The notes under the pieces were generated by a model. That model was not told where the DNA came from. It saw only the letters and a program-made list of their open reading frames with translations, and ran no database searches. From RGIG7213 sp045545665 (GTDB lineage: Bacteria; Bacillota; Clostridia; Oscillospirales; CAG-272): a stretch of DNA of 44,510 bases. The stretch covers positions 1 to 44,510 of the forward strand of contig JAZQBL010000051.1 in the NCBI GenBank assembly GCA_045545665.1. Direction: 5' to 3'. Below, piece after piece: positions 15,579-23,892 of the stretch (position 1 is the first letter of the stretch; each line of letters starts with the position of its first letter). A program made the translations under genes and the position numbers.

Positions 15579-17213
15579 TTATACTTCAGGTAAAGAAAAT
15601 CCGTTTTCAATAAGCCACAGCGGAGATACGAAATCGTTTCCGACAGATACGGCAGAGAACATTCTCTTTGAGTTTTCACCGAATCCGCTTCCGTCATTGG
15701 GGGCGATATTGCCGCCTTTTTCAATTTCGTCGCCGACGTTTACGCCCGATACGTCAAGTCTTGTATACCAGGATCTTACGCCGAGACCGTGGTCGATAAC
15801 GACGTATCCGCCGAGTATCTTGTCCTCACCGACGAATGCGACCTTACCGGATGCCATAGCCGTTGCGTAGTCGTCTTTGTAAAGACGGGACTGTATACCG
15901 ATATGAACGTGTTCGGTCTCTTCCCCTGCAAACTCAACGGAGTTGCCGTATCCGACAACGTAATCCTGCTGGTGTGTCGGGAACAAAAACTCGTCGCCGC
16001 CGAGCCAAGCGGAGGAAGGCTCGGATGACGTTATTCCTTCGATAAGCGTTTTGACGGCTTTAAGATTTTCTTCCGTCATATATTCTTCTATCACGGACTT
16101 CTTAACGTCAAAGTCCTTTGTTGAGTAATTTTTCTCCGTTACGGTTACTTCGTAAGTAGATCTTATAGCGCCGTATTCAAACGTGAGATTGTATACTCCC
16201 GGCTCTGTTGCATACGTTGTGGGGATGACGGCAAACGATGCGTCGCCGTCTTTGTAGAACTTAACGCCGTCACACAGCGCAGGCTCGCTTTTGAACGTTG
16301 CCAAAGCGGGGTCGATATTCTTCGCACCTACAACTACCACACCGCCTCTTTCAACAAAGAGCTGGCCTGTATGTTCGAGGCTCGTCGTCCACACGTTGAA
16401 CGTCGGGGCAGCCTTTACGGTTGCGGCAAATGAATATTTGCCGTTTCCGACACCTGACATTCCTTCCGTTTCACGCCATTGGACCTCTATTTTGAAGGTG
16501 TAGGATGTTTCCGTCTGCGGATAAACGCCGTTATATTCGTTAAACGGACGTTTTACTTCATTTCCTTCGCTGTCCGTTATCGTTATGTATACGTCCGTGT
16601 CCTCGGGAACTCGTGAAAAAAGTATTCCGAGATCGCCTGCGTTAAGTGTTCCGACGTTTACGACCTCATCCGTCACGGGGATATCGGCTTCAACGTAGTC
16701 GCCCTTTACGTTTTTGTATCTCCAGGTGAATTCCATAGGAGATATAACGGTTTTGTTTTCACCGACGGTGAGTGTGGGAACGTCGTATCCGTAAAGGAAT
16801 TTTGATGCATCGAGCGATGCAAAATTACGGCCGTCCTCGGCAGAAGATCTGTAAGGAACTCTGTCCTCGACGTTGTAGTAGTATATATCTTCAAGCTTTT
16901 CGACGTTCATATATACCGTGTACACTTCTTCAACGTCTGCACCTCTGAGCTTTATCTTAAAGGAGTTGAAGGAGTTTGCCTCGTCGGGTATCTGTGCCGT
17001 CTTTTCTCCCGAAAGCAAGGCAGATATGGAATCTATCGTCTGTTTATCGGTATATTCGTTCGTCACACCGTTTGACGTTTCGATAACGGCAGACGTTATC
17101 ATATCCTTGTTGTCCGTCAGCTTATCAAACGGCGGATTGTAGGATATAAAAGCGAGAACCGTCGGAATAAACAGAATTATTATCAATATTACAGCTAAAA
17201 ATTTGTTTTTCAA
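15579..17213 (-). CDS. Membrane-anchored M23/LytM-fold protein lacking metal ligands
   Basis: 544 residues, TTG start at 17213 preceded by AAAGGATG. A single N-terminal membrane segment (about 5-24) puts the rest outside. Residues about 90-370 look like beta-sandwich domains. Residues about 400-540 have the M23 endopeptidase outline: VGYGNSVEFAGEETEHVHIGI, SGKVAFVGEDKILGGYVVIDHG, VNVGDEIEKGGNIAPNDGSG. In active M23 enzymes the first motif is HxGxD and a later one is HxH; here the aspartate is glutamine (HIGIQ) and the HxH region reads FSAVS. It is therefore probably catalytically dead, like EnvC-type activators or a carbohydrate-binding scaffold. Located between the thioesterase and cysE. Confidence 0.78.
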   Translation of the reverse strand: MKNKFLAVILIIILFIPTVLAFISYNPPFDKLTDNKDMITSAVIETSNGVTNEYTDKQTIDSISALLSGEKTAQIPDEANSFNSFKIKLRGADVEEVYTVYMNVEKLEDIYYYNVEDRVPYRSSAEDGRNFASLDASKFLYGYDVPTLTVGENKTVISPMEFTWRYKNVKGDYVEADIPVTDEVVNVGTLNAGDLGILFSRVPEDTDVYITITDSEGNEVKRPFNEYNGVYPQTETSYTFKIEVQWRETEGMSGVGNGKYSFAATVKAAPTFNVWTTSLEHTGQLFVERGGVVVVGAKNIDPALATFKSEPALCDGVKFYKDGDASFAVIPTTYATEPGVYNLTFEYGAIRSTYEVTVTEKNYSTKDFDVKKSVIEEYMTEENLKAVKTLIEGITSSEPSSAWLGGDEFLFPTHQQDYVVGYGNSVEFAGEETEHVHIGIQSRLYKDDYATAMASGKVAFVGEDKILGGYVVIDHGLGVRSWYTRLDVSGVNVGDEIEKGGNIAPNDGSGFGENSKRMFSAVSVGNDFVSPLWLIENGFSLPEV

Positions 17214-17249
17214 TTGTATGACATCCTTTCTGCTTTCGGCAATTTTTCA

Positions 17250-18002
17250 TCAGGACAGCGTAATACGAGCCTCGACGTTCGTTTTTCCGTCACCTCTGAC
17301 GGTTCTGAAATATATATATCCTCCGTCCTCGTAAGAGTACACGTCAAGTGTATCGTCCAAAGGCGCTTCGGATATAAAGTTGATGTTTATATTTGAAATG
17401 AACCTGCCTTTTTCTTTTGAAAATCTCTCGTAATGCATTGCGGGGATGAACGATGCAAGCATATCGGGATAATTCGTGTTGTTCATATGGCAGTTCATGT
17501 CGATGTCGGAGTAATATATCGTGCGTTTGCCGACTGAAACAAGTTTTTCCGGTTCGGGAATACGCAAGTGTTTCGGTGTTTCGGCACCGACTGTATCGTC
17601 ATCACGTACTGCGAGGTCTTCGTACTCGCTTACTCGTATAATTTTCGTTGCATTTTCAACCATAGCCCAGAGGGATGACGCCTCCGCTACGAGTGTTCCG
17701 TTACAAAAGGCCTTGTAAAGTCTTTCGGAAACGACACCGCGTTCGTTTGATATCCAGCTTTCGACATTAAGTTCGTCGTATGCGTGGCACGGGCGGTAAA
17801 TATTCATATTGAGCTTGCACAAAATGAAGCCCCTGTTTTTTTGTGCCATATCCTCGGAAAGAAGTATTCCGCAAGGTGCTTTCATCTTCTGAAGCTGAAG
17901 GTTGGCACATTCCTGCATGCGCCGCAGCATGGCGGATGCCCTCATATTACCGAAGGCATCCTCGTCATGCACGCTGACTGTGTATTTTGCTGTTTCTTTC
18001 AT
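17250..18002 (-). CDS. Acyl-ACP thioesterase (FatA/FatB family)
   Basis: 250 residues, normal for bacterial members. These enzymes release fatty acids from acyl carrier protein. Two hotdog repeats are visible: 1-130 (VSVHDEDAFGNMRASAMLRRMQECA...W) and 150-250. The second starts with YYSDIDMNCHMNNTNYPDM, the D-x-N-x-H-x-N-N pattern of the catalytic region. No signal peptide, so cytoplasmic. It starts 4 bases after fba and is probably read from the fba promoter. Chain-length preference cannot be told. Confidence 0.88.
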   Translation of the reverse strand: MKETAKYTVSVHDEDAFGNMRASAMLRRMQECANLQLQKMKAPCGILLSEDMAQKNRGFILCKLNMNIYRPCHAYDELNVESWISNERGVVSERLYKAFCNGTLVAEASSLWAMVENATKIIRVSEYEDLAVRDDDTVGAETPKHLRIPEPEKLVSVGKRTIYYSDIDMNCHMNNTNYPDMLASFIPAMHYERFSKEKGRFISNININFISEAPLDDTLDVYSYEDGGYIYFRTVRGDGKTNVEARITLS

Positions 18003-18006
18003 TAAA

Positions 18007-18936
18007 TTACGCTTTGCCGTTTGATCCGAGTACGTTTACGAGCTTGTGGCGTACGACCTCTTTGATGATCTTACGAGCGTTGCCGAGGTAGTTTCTGGGG
18101 TCGAATACTTCGGGCTTGTTCGTGAATACTTCACGGATACCTGCTGTCATTGCAATACGGAGGTCGGAGTCCATATTGATCTTACATACAGCGGATGCTG
18201 CCGCACGGCGGAGCATTTCTTCGGGAATACCCTTAGCGCCGCCCATAGAACCGCCGCAAGCGTTTATCTTTGCAACGAGCTCTTCGTCGATGCTGGAAGC
18301 GCCGTGAAGAACGATCGGATATCCGGGCATGATCTTCGTGATCTCTTCGAGGATATCGAATCTGAGTCTTGCCTCACCTGTGAACTTGAATGCGCCGTGG
18401 CTCGTACCGATAGCGATAGCAAGGCTGTCAACGCCTGTTCTTGAAACAAATTCTTCAACCTCGGAGGGCTTCGTGTAGGAAGCGTCTTCAGCGGATACGT
18501 TTACTTCGTCTTCGATTCCGGCAAGCTTACCAAGCTCACCTTCAACAACGACGCCCTTGTCGTGAGCGTATTCAACGACTTTCTTTGTAAGTGCGATGTT
18601 TTCTTCGAATGAAGCGTGTGAGCCGTCGATCATAACGGAGGAAAATCCTGCGTCGATACATTCCTTACAAGCTTCAAAGCTTGCGCCGTGGTCAAGGTGA
18701 AGGGCAAGATCGATACCCGTCGTTTCCATAGCGGCGTTTACCATACCCATAAGGTATTCCTTGCCTGCATACTTCATTGCGCTGGAGGATACCTGAAGGA
18801 TAACGGGAGACTTTTCTTCAGCGCAAGCTTCCGTAACTGCCTGAATTATCTCCATATTGTTGATGTTGAACGCGCCGATAGCATAGCCGCCGTCGTACGC
18901 TTTTTTGAACATGTCCTTTGTTGTAACAAGTGCCAT
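18007..18936 (-). CDS. fba: Class II fructose-1,6-bisphosphate aldolase
   Basis: 309 residues. Zinc enzyme splitting fructose-1,6-bisphosphate in glycolysis. Visible: YAIGAFNINNMEIIQA, the zinc/catalytic segment LALHLDHGASFEACKECIDAG (aspartate and histidine ligands), SVMIDGSHASFEENI, VVEGELGKLAGIED, the histidine ligand in GTSHGAFKF and the phosphate loop VLHGASSID. AAAGGAGAACACGAAA precedes the ATG. It has its own promoter at 18974-19002 and heads the run of genes down to mfd. Tagatose-bisphosphate aldolases are close relatives; fba is favoured by the stand-alone context. Confidence 0.95.
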   Translation of the reverse strand: MALVTTKDMFKKAYDGGYAIGAFNINNMEIIQAVTEACAEEKSPVILQVSSSAMKYAGKEYLMGMVNAAMETTGIDLALHLDHGASFEACKECIDAGFSSVMIDGSHASFEENIALTKKVVEYAHDKGVVVEGELGKLAGIEDEVNVSAEDASYTKPSEVEEFVSRTGVDSLAIAIGTSHGAFKFTGEARLRFDILEEITKIMPGYPIVLHGASSIDEELVAKINACGGSMGGAKGIPEEMLRRAAASAVCKINMDSDLRIAMTAGIREVFTNKPEVFDPRNYLGNARKIIKEVVRHKLVNVLGSNGKA

Positions 18937-18973
18937 TTTCGTGTTCTCCTTTATATATTATATTAACAGGGGT

Positions 18974-19002
18974 ATTATACACTAATTGATGCGATAAATC
19001 AA
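18974..19002 (-). promoter_or_regulatory. Promoter of fba
   Basis: On the minus strand TTGATT (18997-19002), 17 bases, then a perfect TATAAT (18974-18979), 38 bases upstream of the fba start codon. The AT-rich DNA just upstream would suit an UP element. Confidence 0.85.
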
Positions 19003-19118
19003 CATATTTTTAAAATATTTAAATATTCGGTAATATTTCTTTATCACCGACAGCAAAATTAAGTTTTTAAATCGGAAGTAAAAAACCGTAAGGATGCAAA
19101 AGCGATTCTTCCGCCGAT

Positions 19119-19149
19119 GAAAAAACGGCAGAGGATCGCCCCTCCGCCG
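19119..19149 (-). terminator. Terminator after the GH2 gene
   Basis: On the minus strand CGGCGGAGG and CCTCTGCCG pair (one G-T wobble) around a 6-base loop, followed by TTTTTT. It lies 25 bases past the GH2 stop and closes the ten-gene run that starts with yfbR. Confidence 0.88.
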
Positions 19150-19173
19150 TACATATGAAATGGATAAAACAAC

Positions 19174-20850
19174 TTATCCGTTTATTTCTTCAAACCTTTT
19201 AAAGAGCTTTTCAAAGCATTCGGATATAGCCTTTTCGTCGGGCTTTACTATCTGTCTGTCGTAGGTCATAATTCCGTTCGTTTCGTCTTCAACGTCCGAA
19301 AGCTGTGTCAGGACCGTACCGCACAGTCCTTTTTCAAGGTGCGGTATTATCTGATCTTCATAAAGACTTACGAGCGCTTTCGTAAGCTCATCCTCATTTT
19401 TATAAGATTTATATCCGAAGGAATGCTCCGGGTTATAAACGTGATTCTTCACGGGGTACGAATATCCTCCGAACTCCGATATTATCCTCACCTTTCCCGA
19501 TGATCTTTTTGGAAGCTTTACGGGCTTGAAATAGATGTGCGGGCTTTCGATATCGGTATATTCCGTTTTAAACCAACCCGATGCCGTATCGCAAAGCCTT
19601 GTTTTGTCGAGCTTTTTCATAATCTCGTACATTTCACGGCTGCTGTGCTGTCCCCAGCCTTCGTTAAACACCGTATAAAGCACGATGCACGGATGATTAT
19701 AAAGCGTATTTACCGTTTCAACCGTATGCTTCTTGAAATTTTCCTTCGTTTTTTTATTTGCGAATTTCAAAGCTCTTTTCATAAAAACGGTAGGCAGTGC
19801 CGTATCGTATATGAAATTATACACGCCGTTGTTCACCATATCCTGAAAAACGACCATACCGTATTTATCGCAGTAATAATAAAAGATATCCGGCTCAACT
19901 TTTATATGCTTACGCAAGGTATTGAAGCCGAGGCGTTTTGCCGTCAGTATATCGTTTTCAAAGCCTTCGGGAGATGCCGGCAGGTAGATTCCGTCGCTGA
20001 AATATCCCTGGTCAAGCAGTGCGTTTGCAAAAAACGGCTTACCGTTAAGCGTAAGTATCGGATAATTTTTCGAATTGTCAACACCGACAGAACGCAGAGC
20101 AAAATATGACGATATCCCGTCATTTTCCGTCGTTAACGTAAAGTCGTAAAGATATGGATCCTCACACGTCCAAAGGTGAGGATTTTCAGGCTCGATACGT
20201 ACTGTGTTTTCCTTCGTTTTGCAGACGATATCACCGCACACGAGCGTTTTTTCTTCATTTTCACATCCGACTATTTCAACCGTTGCACCCTTAAGATCGG
20301 GCGTTATTTTTATACTTTTAATATAGCTGTCGGGGACTGATTCTATCCAGACGCTCTGCCATATTCCCGACACAGGTGTGTACCACATTCCGCCTCTTTT
20401 TTTCTTCTGTTTTCCGTACGGAAGCGTTTTGTCAAGCGTGTCAGTAACGTCGACGTTCAGCACGTTTTCACCGTCCAGAGCGTACTCGGTAATATCAAAT
20501 GAAAAAGGCAGATATCCGCCTGTGTGTTCACCTGCGCATTTGCCGTTTACAAAAACACGGCATATCTGATCGCACGCGCCGAAATGCAGAATAAGCCTTC
20601 CCTTATTGAAGCTTTCGGGGAGTGTGAAGTGTTTTTCGTACTTGAAATTATCTTTATCAAACGTTTCGTATCCTTTAATTCCCGACAGTCTGCTGTTCGG
20701 CGGATACGGCACAGTTATTTCTTCGCCGTCAAGCGTCCATTTGCCGTTTAAGCAAAAGAAAGAATCTCTTTTTAACTGAGGGCGGGGATATACCCCGAAC
20801 GGCACATCCCCTGTATTTTTTTCAAAAGGCGTTGTAAGAGAACAAAACAT
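19174..20850 (-). CDS. Glycoside hydrolase family 2 enzyme
   Basis: 558 residues, close to the length of beta-glucuronidase-type members. Domain order: sugar-binding jelly roll (about 10-170, with FVNGKCAGEHTGGYLPFSFDIT), immunoglobulin-like domain (about 175-260) and catalytic barrel (265-550). The acid/base glutamate is E397 in VFNEGWGQ and the nucleophile E459 in IISEFGGYS. No signal peptide is present, so it would act on imported oligosaccharides. Sugar specificity (galactoside, glucuronide or mannoside) cannot be fixed by eye. It starts one base after the preceding lipoprotein gene and is last in the operon. Confidence 0.9.
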   Translation of the reverse strand: MFCSLTTPFEKNTGDVPFGVYPRPQLKRDSFFCLNGKWTLDGEEITVPYPPNSRLSGIKGYETFDKDNFKYEKHFTLPESFNKGRLILHFGACDQICRVFVNGKCAGEHTGGYLPFSFDITEYALDGENVLNVDVTDTLDKTLPYGKQKKKRGGMWYTPVSGIWQSVWIESVPDSYIKSIKITPDLKGATVEIVGCENEEKTLVCGDIVCKTKENTVRIEPENPHLWTCEDPYLYDFTLTTENDGISSYFALRSVGVDNSKNYPILTLNGKPFFANALLDQGYFSDGIYLPASPEGFENDILTAKRLGFNTLRKHIKVEPDIFYYYCDKYGMVVFQDMVNNGVYNFIYDTALPTVFMKRALKFANKKTKENFKKHTVETVNTLYNHPCIVLYTVFNEGWGQHSSREMYEIMKKLDKTRLCDTASGWFKTEYTDIESPHIYFKPVKLPKRSSGKVRIISEFGGYSYPVKNHVYNPEHSFGYKSYKNEDELTKALVSLYEDQIIPHLEKGLCGTVLTQLSDVEDETNGIMTYDRQIVKPDEKAISECFEKLFKRFEEING

Positions 20851-20851
20851 A

Positions 20852-21169
20852 TTATTTTACCTTTCTTGCTTTTATTTGTTTGTTGGGTGTGTATCCGTCG
20901 GGATATCCCGTTTCGTACGATATTTCCGTTATTTCCTCGTAATATACCGTAAGAGTGTCACCCTCGCTTATACCGTCCGTATCATCCCAGACGACCTTAT
21001 ACCATTCTCCTTCGCTGTCGTAGGCAAAGAAGTGTTCCTTCGTTACCGCATCGCACTTCGTCATGCTTTCAACGACCGTGAGCTCTATTTGATTCAGCTC
21101 TCCGCCGTCGGAGCACGAGACTAGCAAAAGGCACGGCAAAACGAGCAAAAGAATAATCGATCTTTTCAT
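20852..21169 (-). CDS. Small lipoprotein, possible OB-fold
   Basis: 105 residues with signal MKRSIILLLVLPCLLLVSC and a lipobox cysteine at 19. The mature part has the sequence SEGDTLTVYYEEITEISYETGYPDGYTPNKQI, which resembles the beta-barrel of small Firmicute lipoproteins of the YobA/DUF3221 kind (tentative). Its ATG directly follows the ThrE-half stop (TAAATG), so it is likely translated by re-initiation. Confidence 0.72.
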   Translation of the reverse strand: MKRSIILLLVLPCLLLVSCSDGGELNQIELTVVESMTKCDAVTKEHFFAYDSEGEWYKVVWDDTDGISEGDTLTVYYEEITEISYETGYPDGYTPNKQIKARKVK

Positions 21170-21643
21170 TTATTCACCTTTTTGAATAGCATTTTTTATT
21201 ACGGATTTGAACGGGAAGCTGTGCTTTATCGGTATCGCAAACACAACCACGATGCCCATAACTATCGCAACGGCAAGCTTGACCGTCAAAAACAGATATT
21301 CAGATGCCAATTTTGTTTCGTTCATAAACAGATTGTACGCCGTGTAATATATGGCGCTTCCCGGCACGAGCGGGATTATTCCCGTTATCAGGAAGACCGA
21401 TACGGGACATTTACGCATTATTGCCATTATTCTCGACATCAAAACGATGACGACCGAGGCGAAAAACGTAGCGCACACAACGCCTGTGATACCGTCAAAT
21501 ATCCAGTAAACAAGCCAGCTTACCCCTCCGCACAGTCCGCAGAAAAAGTATTGCTTTCTCGGCACGGAAAACAGTATGCAGAAGGCAAGCGTTGCAATAA
21601 ACGCAGCGACTGTCTGAAGCGAATATTCCAAAATGATCTCCAT
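21170..21643 (-). CDS. ThrE-type exporter, small half (ThrE_2/DUF3815)
   Basis: 157 residues with about five membrane segments (5-25, 28-47, 52-70, 76-96, 115-140). Contains LITGIIPLVPGSAIYYTAYNLF, the conserved PLVPG loop of ThrE exporters. In Corynebacterium ThrE is one protein of two parts; in Firmicutes it is split into two adjacent genes, as here, where the larger half ends 8 bases upstream. Together they probably export threonine, serine or similar small molecules (some split homologues carry dicarboxylates). AGGAGGACGT precedes the start. Confidence 0.85.
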   Translation of the reverse strand: MEIILEYSLQTVAAFIATLAFCILFSVPRKQYFFCGLCGGVSWLVYWIFDGITGVVCATFFASVVIVLMSRIMAIMRKCPVSVFLITGIIPLVPGSAIYYTAYNLFMNETKLASEYLFLTVKLAVAIVMGIVVVFAIPIKHSFPFKSVIKNAIQKGE

Positions 21644-21651
21644 ACGTCCTC

Positions 21652-22449
21652 CTATATTATCCCGGCGAATTTAAATACAAGTATCGTAACGCCGACACCG
21701 ATACCAATACCTATTGCTATCAGCACCGCATCAACTATTCTTACGACTCCCGATATGTAGTTTCCTGCGGCGATATCACGTATGGCGTTCGTAAACGACA
21801 CCCCGGGCACAAGCGGCATAAGACAGCCTATCATTACCCTGTCCATAACTCCGATACCGATTATTTCCGTGAATATTATCGAAAAAAGTGTCATCGTGAT
21901 ACTGCATATGATGTTTGTAAGAAGTCTCGAAAGCTTCTTTTCATCAAGATAAACGACGGACGCGTAAAACAGAAATCCGACGATAAACGCAATAGCGGAA
22001 TCAAGAAACGAACCGCCGAACATATAGCAAAGCCCCATTGACGCAAGAGCTGAGCCGAACATACGCATAGGAGCGCTTCTCGGCTTCATTGCATCTATTT
22101 CGCAAAGCCTTGTAAAGGCATCGTCTACGTTCTGATATTCACCGTTTTCTATCTGGCGAGACAGCGTATTTACGGCATCGACCTTGCCCAAATTCGTTGA
22201 CGTCAGCGGTATTGAGCGTATTCGCAAAAAGTCGCGGCGTACGTTTGTTTCTATCTTTTTCTCAATGATACCCGTAGTCAAAAATATACCGTTTGCGACC
22301 GTGAACACTTCAAAATCACGTATGCCGTACGATATCATTATATGGCGCACGGTATCCTCCACGCGGACGATATCCGCACCCGACTCAAGCAGGATCTTTC
22401 CTGCGTACGACGCCATATCCATCGTTTTGGAGATGTTTTCGTCTATCAC
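21652..22449 (-). CDS. ThrE-type exporter, large half (ThrE_1/DUF1212)
   Basis: 265 residues. The soluble N-terminal part (1-110) shows MDMASYAGKILLESGADIVRVEDTV, typical for this family, and the C-terminal part has five membrane segments with a second PLVPGVSFTNAIRDIAAGNY loop. It partners the small half just downstream. The start overlaps the stop of the repressor-like gene by four bases (ATGA), suggesting coupled translation. Confidence 0.88.
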   Translation of the reverse strand: MIDENISKTMDMASYAGKILLESGADIVRVEDTVRHIMISYGIRDFEVFTVANGIFLTTGIIEKKIETNVRRDFLRIRSIPLTSTNLGKVDAVNTLSRQIENGEYQNVDDAFTRLCEIDAMKPRSAPMRMFGSALASMGLCYMFGGSFLDSAIAFIVGFLFYASVVYLDEKKLSRLLTNIICSITMTLFSIIFTEIIGIGVMDRVMIGCLMPLVPGVSFTNAIRDIAAGNYISGVVRIVDAVLIAIGIGIGVGVTILVFKFAGII

Positions 22450-23012
22450 GGCAAAGTCCTCCTTACTTCCTTTGCAACGCCTGCTATATATCCGCTCATC
22501 TGCGATATTTCAAGCGTTGTTATGCTTCCTTCGTCGGAAACGAATACGGCGACGTTTCCGCTTATACTCAATTTGCACACACGTCCGCCGTCTTTTTTAA
22601 GCAAGACCGTGTCGCCCTCATCGGCGTAATTTTGTCTGTGGATGAGATATCTTATCTTTGCGGACTGCTCAAAAAAGAAGTATTCGTTTGCAAAGCGTAC
22701 CTGCGCACAGTCGTATCCCTTTACGTTGTCTGCATTTACACACGCACCCGTTTCGGGAAGCGTATCAACGACGGGGATCTTGCACATACCGAAGGATGTT
22801 TCGTCATCCTTGCCGTAACCGTTTATTATCATATCCGCGCTTACGGAAAAATAGTCCGCAATTTTCGGCAGATATTTTATGTAAGACGTGCTTTTTCCCG
22901 TCTTCCAGTCGGATATTGCCGAGGAAGAAAGACCGAGATATTTCAAAAAATCTATCTGCTTTCTCGTATCCTTTTCAAGGTAGTAAAGCACGGTTTGAAG
23001 TATTTTATCCAT
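22446..23012 (-). CDS. XRE-type HTH protein with LexA/CI-like C-terminal fold lacking the serine
   Basis: 188 residues. Residues about 8-65 are a helix-turn-helix of the XRE type (QIDFLKYLGLSSSAISDWKTGKSTSYIKYLPKIADYFSVSADMI). The C-terminal half (about 80-188) has the S24/LexA outline with DEGDTVLLKKDGGRVCKL, but the usual (G/D)SM nucleophile motif eight residues before the GD is replaced (IHRQN), so self-cleavage is unlikely. Sitting in a housekeeping operon between DarA and the ThrE pair, it looks like a domesticated regulator, perhaps of this operon. Target unknown. Confidence 0.72.
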   Translation of the reverse strand: MDKILQTVLYYLEKDTRKQIDFLKYLGLSSSAISDWKTGKSTSYIKYLPKIADYFSVSADMIINGYGKDDETSFGMCKIPVVDTLPETGACVNADNVKGYDCAQVRFANEYFFFEQSAKIRYLIHRQNYADEGDTVLLKKDGGRVCKLSISGNVAVFVSDEGSITTLEISQMSGYIAGVAKEVRRTLP

Positions 23013-23040
23013 TTTTATACGTACGCCTTATTGTCGGTTT

Positions 23041-23367
23041 TTATATTTTTTCAAAGCCGTCGACGTTCAGAACGAACATCGTAGCACCGCCGACTGCCGT
23101 CTCCTCGGCAAGTCCTTCGTCGTCAAGCCCTCTGCCAAAGGATGCGATAGAGGGGTTTATCTGCTTTCTCGTGCTGCAGTATTTTTTAAGCACTTCCTTT
23201 ATTACGGGCACTTTTTCTTCTTCCGTACCTATGAGAAGAGTCGTGTTTCCGACCATAAGGAAACCGCCTGTCGTTGAAAGACGCGTTACGAAAAAGCCTT
23301 CCTTCGTCAGAGCCGAGGTTGCCACCATACTGTCATCATTCGGGATTATAGCTAATACAAGTTTCAT
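23041..23367 (-). CDS. darA: Cyclic-di-AMP receptor DarA (PII-like)
   Basis: 108 residues, the standard length. Shows the family pattern MKLVLAIIPNDDSMVATSALTKEGFFVTRLSTTGGFLMVGNTTLLIG and the conserved TSALT and STGGFL...GNTT loops that hold c-di-AMP in the trimeric protein. Also called PstA. Its downstream partner is not known in most bacteria. AAGGAAG precedes the ATG. The gene lies between DUF1854 and the repressor-like gene, so neighbours include an ABC exporter and a ThrE exporter, both plausible osmolyte or metabolite transporters. Confidence 0.92.
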   Translation of the reverse strand: MKLVLAIIPNDDSMVATSALTKEGFFVTRLSTTGGFLMVGNTTLLIGTEEEKVPVIKEVLKKYCSTRKQINPSIASFGRGLDDEGLAEETAVGGATMFVLNVDGFEKI

Positions 23368-23391
23368 TGTTATTTACTTCCTTTTCAAGTA

Positions 23392-23880
23392 TTACAGATC
23401 ATAATTTAAAAGACGTAAGCTTTTTGCATCAAGCTTATTTACGTCGGGTATCTCGTAGCGGTTGTCGTCACGGTCGCGTATCAGCACACGTCCGTCAAAC
23501 AGAGCCTTTATATCGGAGTTTCTGTTCTTTATCTCAAACGTACGCACTCCTCGGTCGGTCTGCACCGTCCATTTAAGTATACCATATTTTTCGTATCTGT
23601 CAAGAACGGATATTATCTCGGGTATCAGATAATATTCCTCAAGACTTTTTTCAATAACCGCCCTCGATTCGGGCATAAGCGTTTCTATATCTCTTATAAT
23701 TGCCGTTTCTTTTCCGTCTTTATCGAGCAGGGATATGTATTTTGTAAGTCCGCTTATGGGAAAAAGCCTTTTCGGCTCGAGATCTTCAAAACACTCACCC
23801 GTTGCAAGCTTCATATTGACAAGGTGAAATTCGCCCTGCGTGAATATTACCTCGTCGCCTTCAACGTATCTTCTGGGCAT
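23392..23880 (-). CDS. DUF1854 protein, partner of the ABC exporter
   Basis: 162 residues. The pattern LEPKRLFPISGLTKYISLLDKDGKETAIIRDIETL and the ending FEIKNRNSDIKALFDGRVLIRDRDDNRYEIPDVNKLD match DUF1854, a small all-beta domain. In other bacteria DUF1854 genes sit next to an ABC exporter (named from cyanophycin gene clusters in proteobacteria); here too it follows the exporter by 12 bases. No cyanophycin gene is in the window. Role probably accessory to the transporter. GGAGATGAGATC precedes the start. Confidence 0.85.
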   Translation of the reverse strand: MPRRYVEGDEVIFTQGEFHLVNMKLATGECFEDLEPKRLFPISGLTKYISLLDKDGKETAIIRDIETLMPESRAVIEKSLEEYYLIPEIISVLDRYEKYGILKWTVQTDRGVRTFEIKNRNSDIKALFDGRVLIRDRDDNRYEIPDVNKLDAKSLRLLNYDL

Positions 23881-23892
23881 GATCTCATCTCC

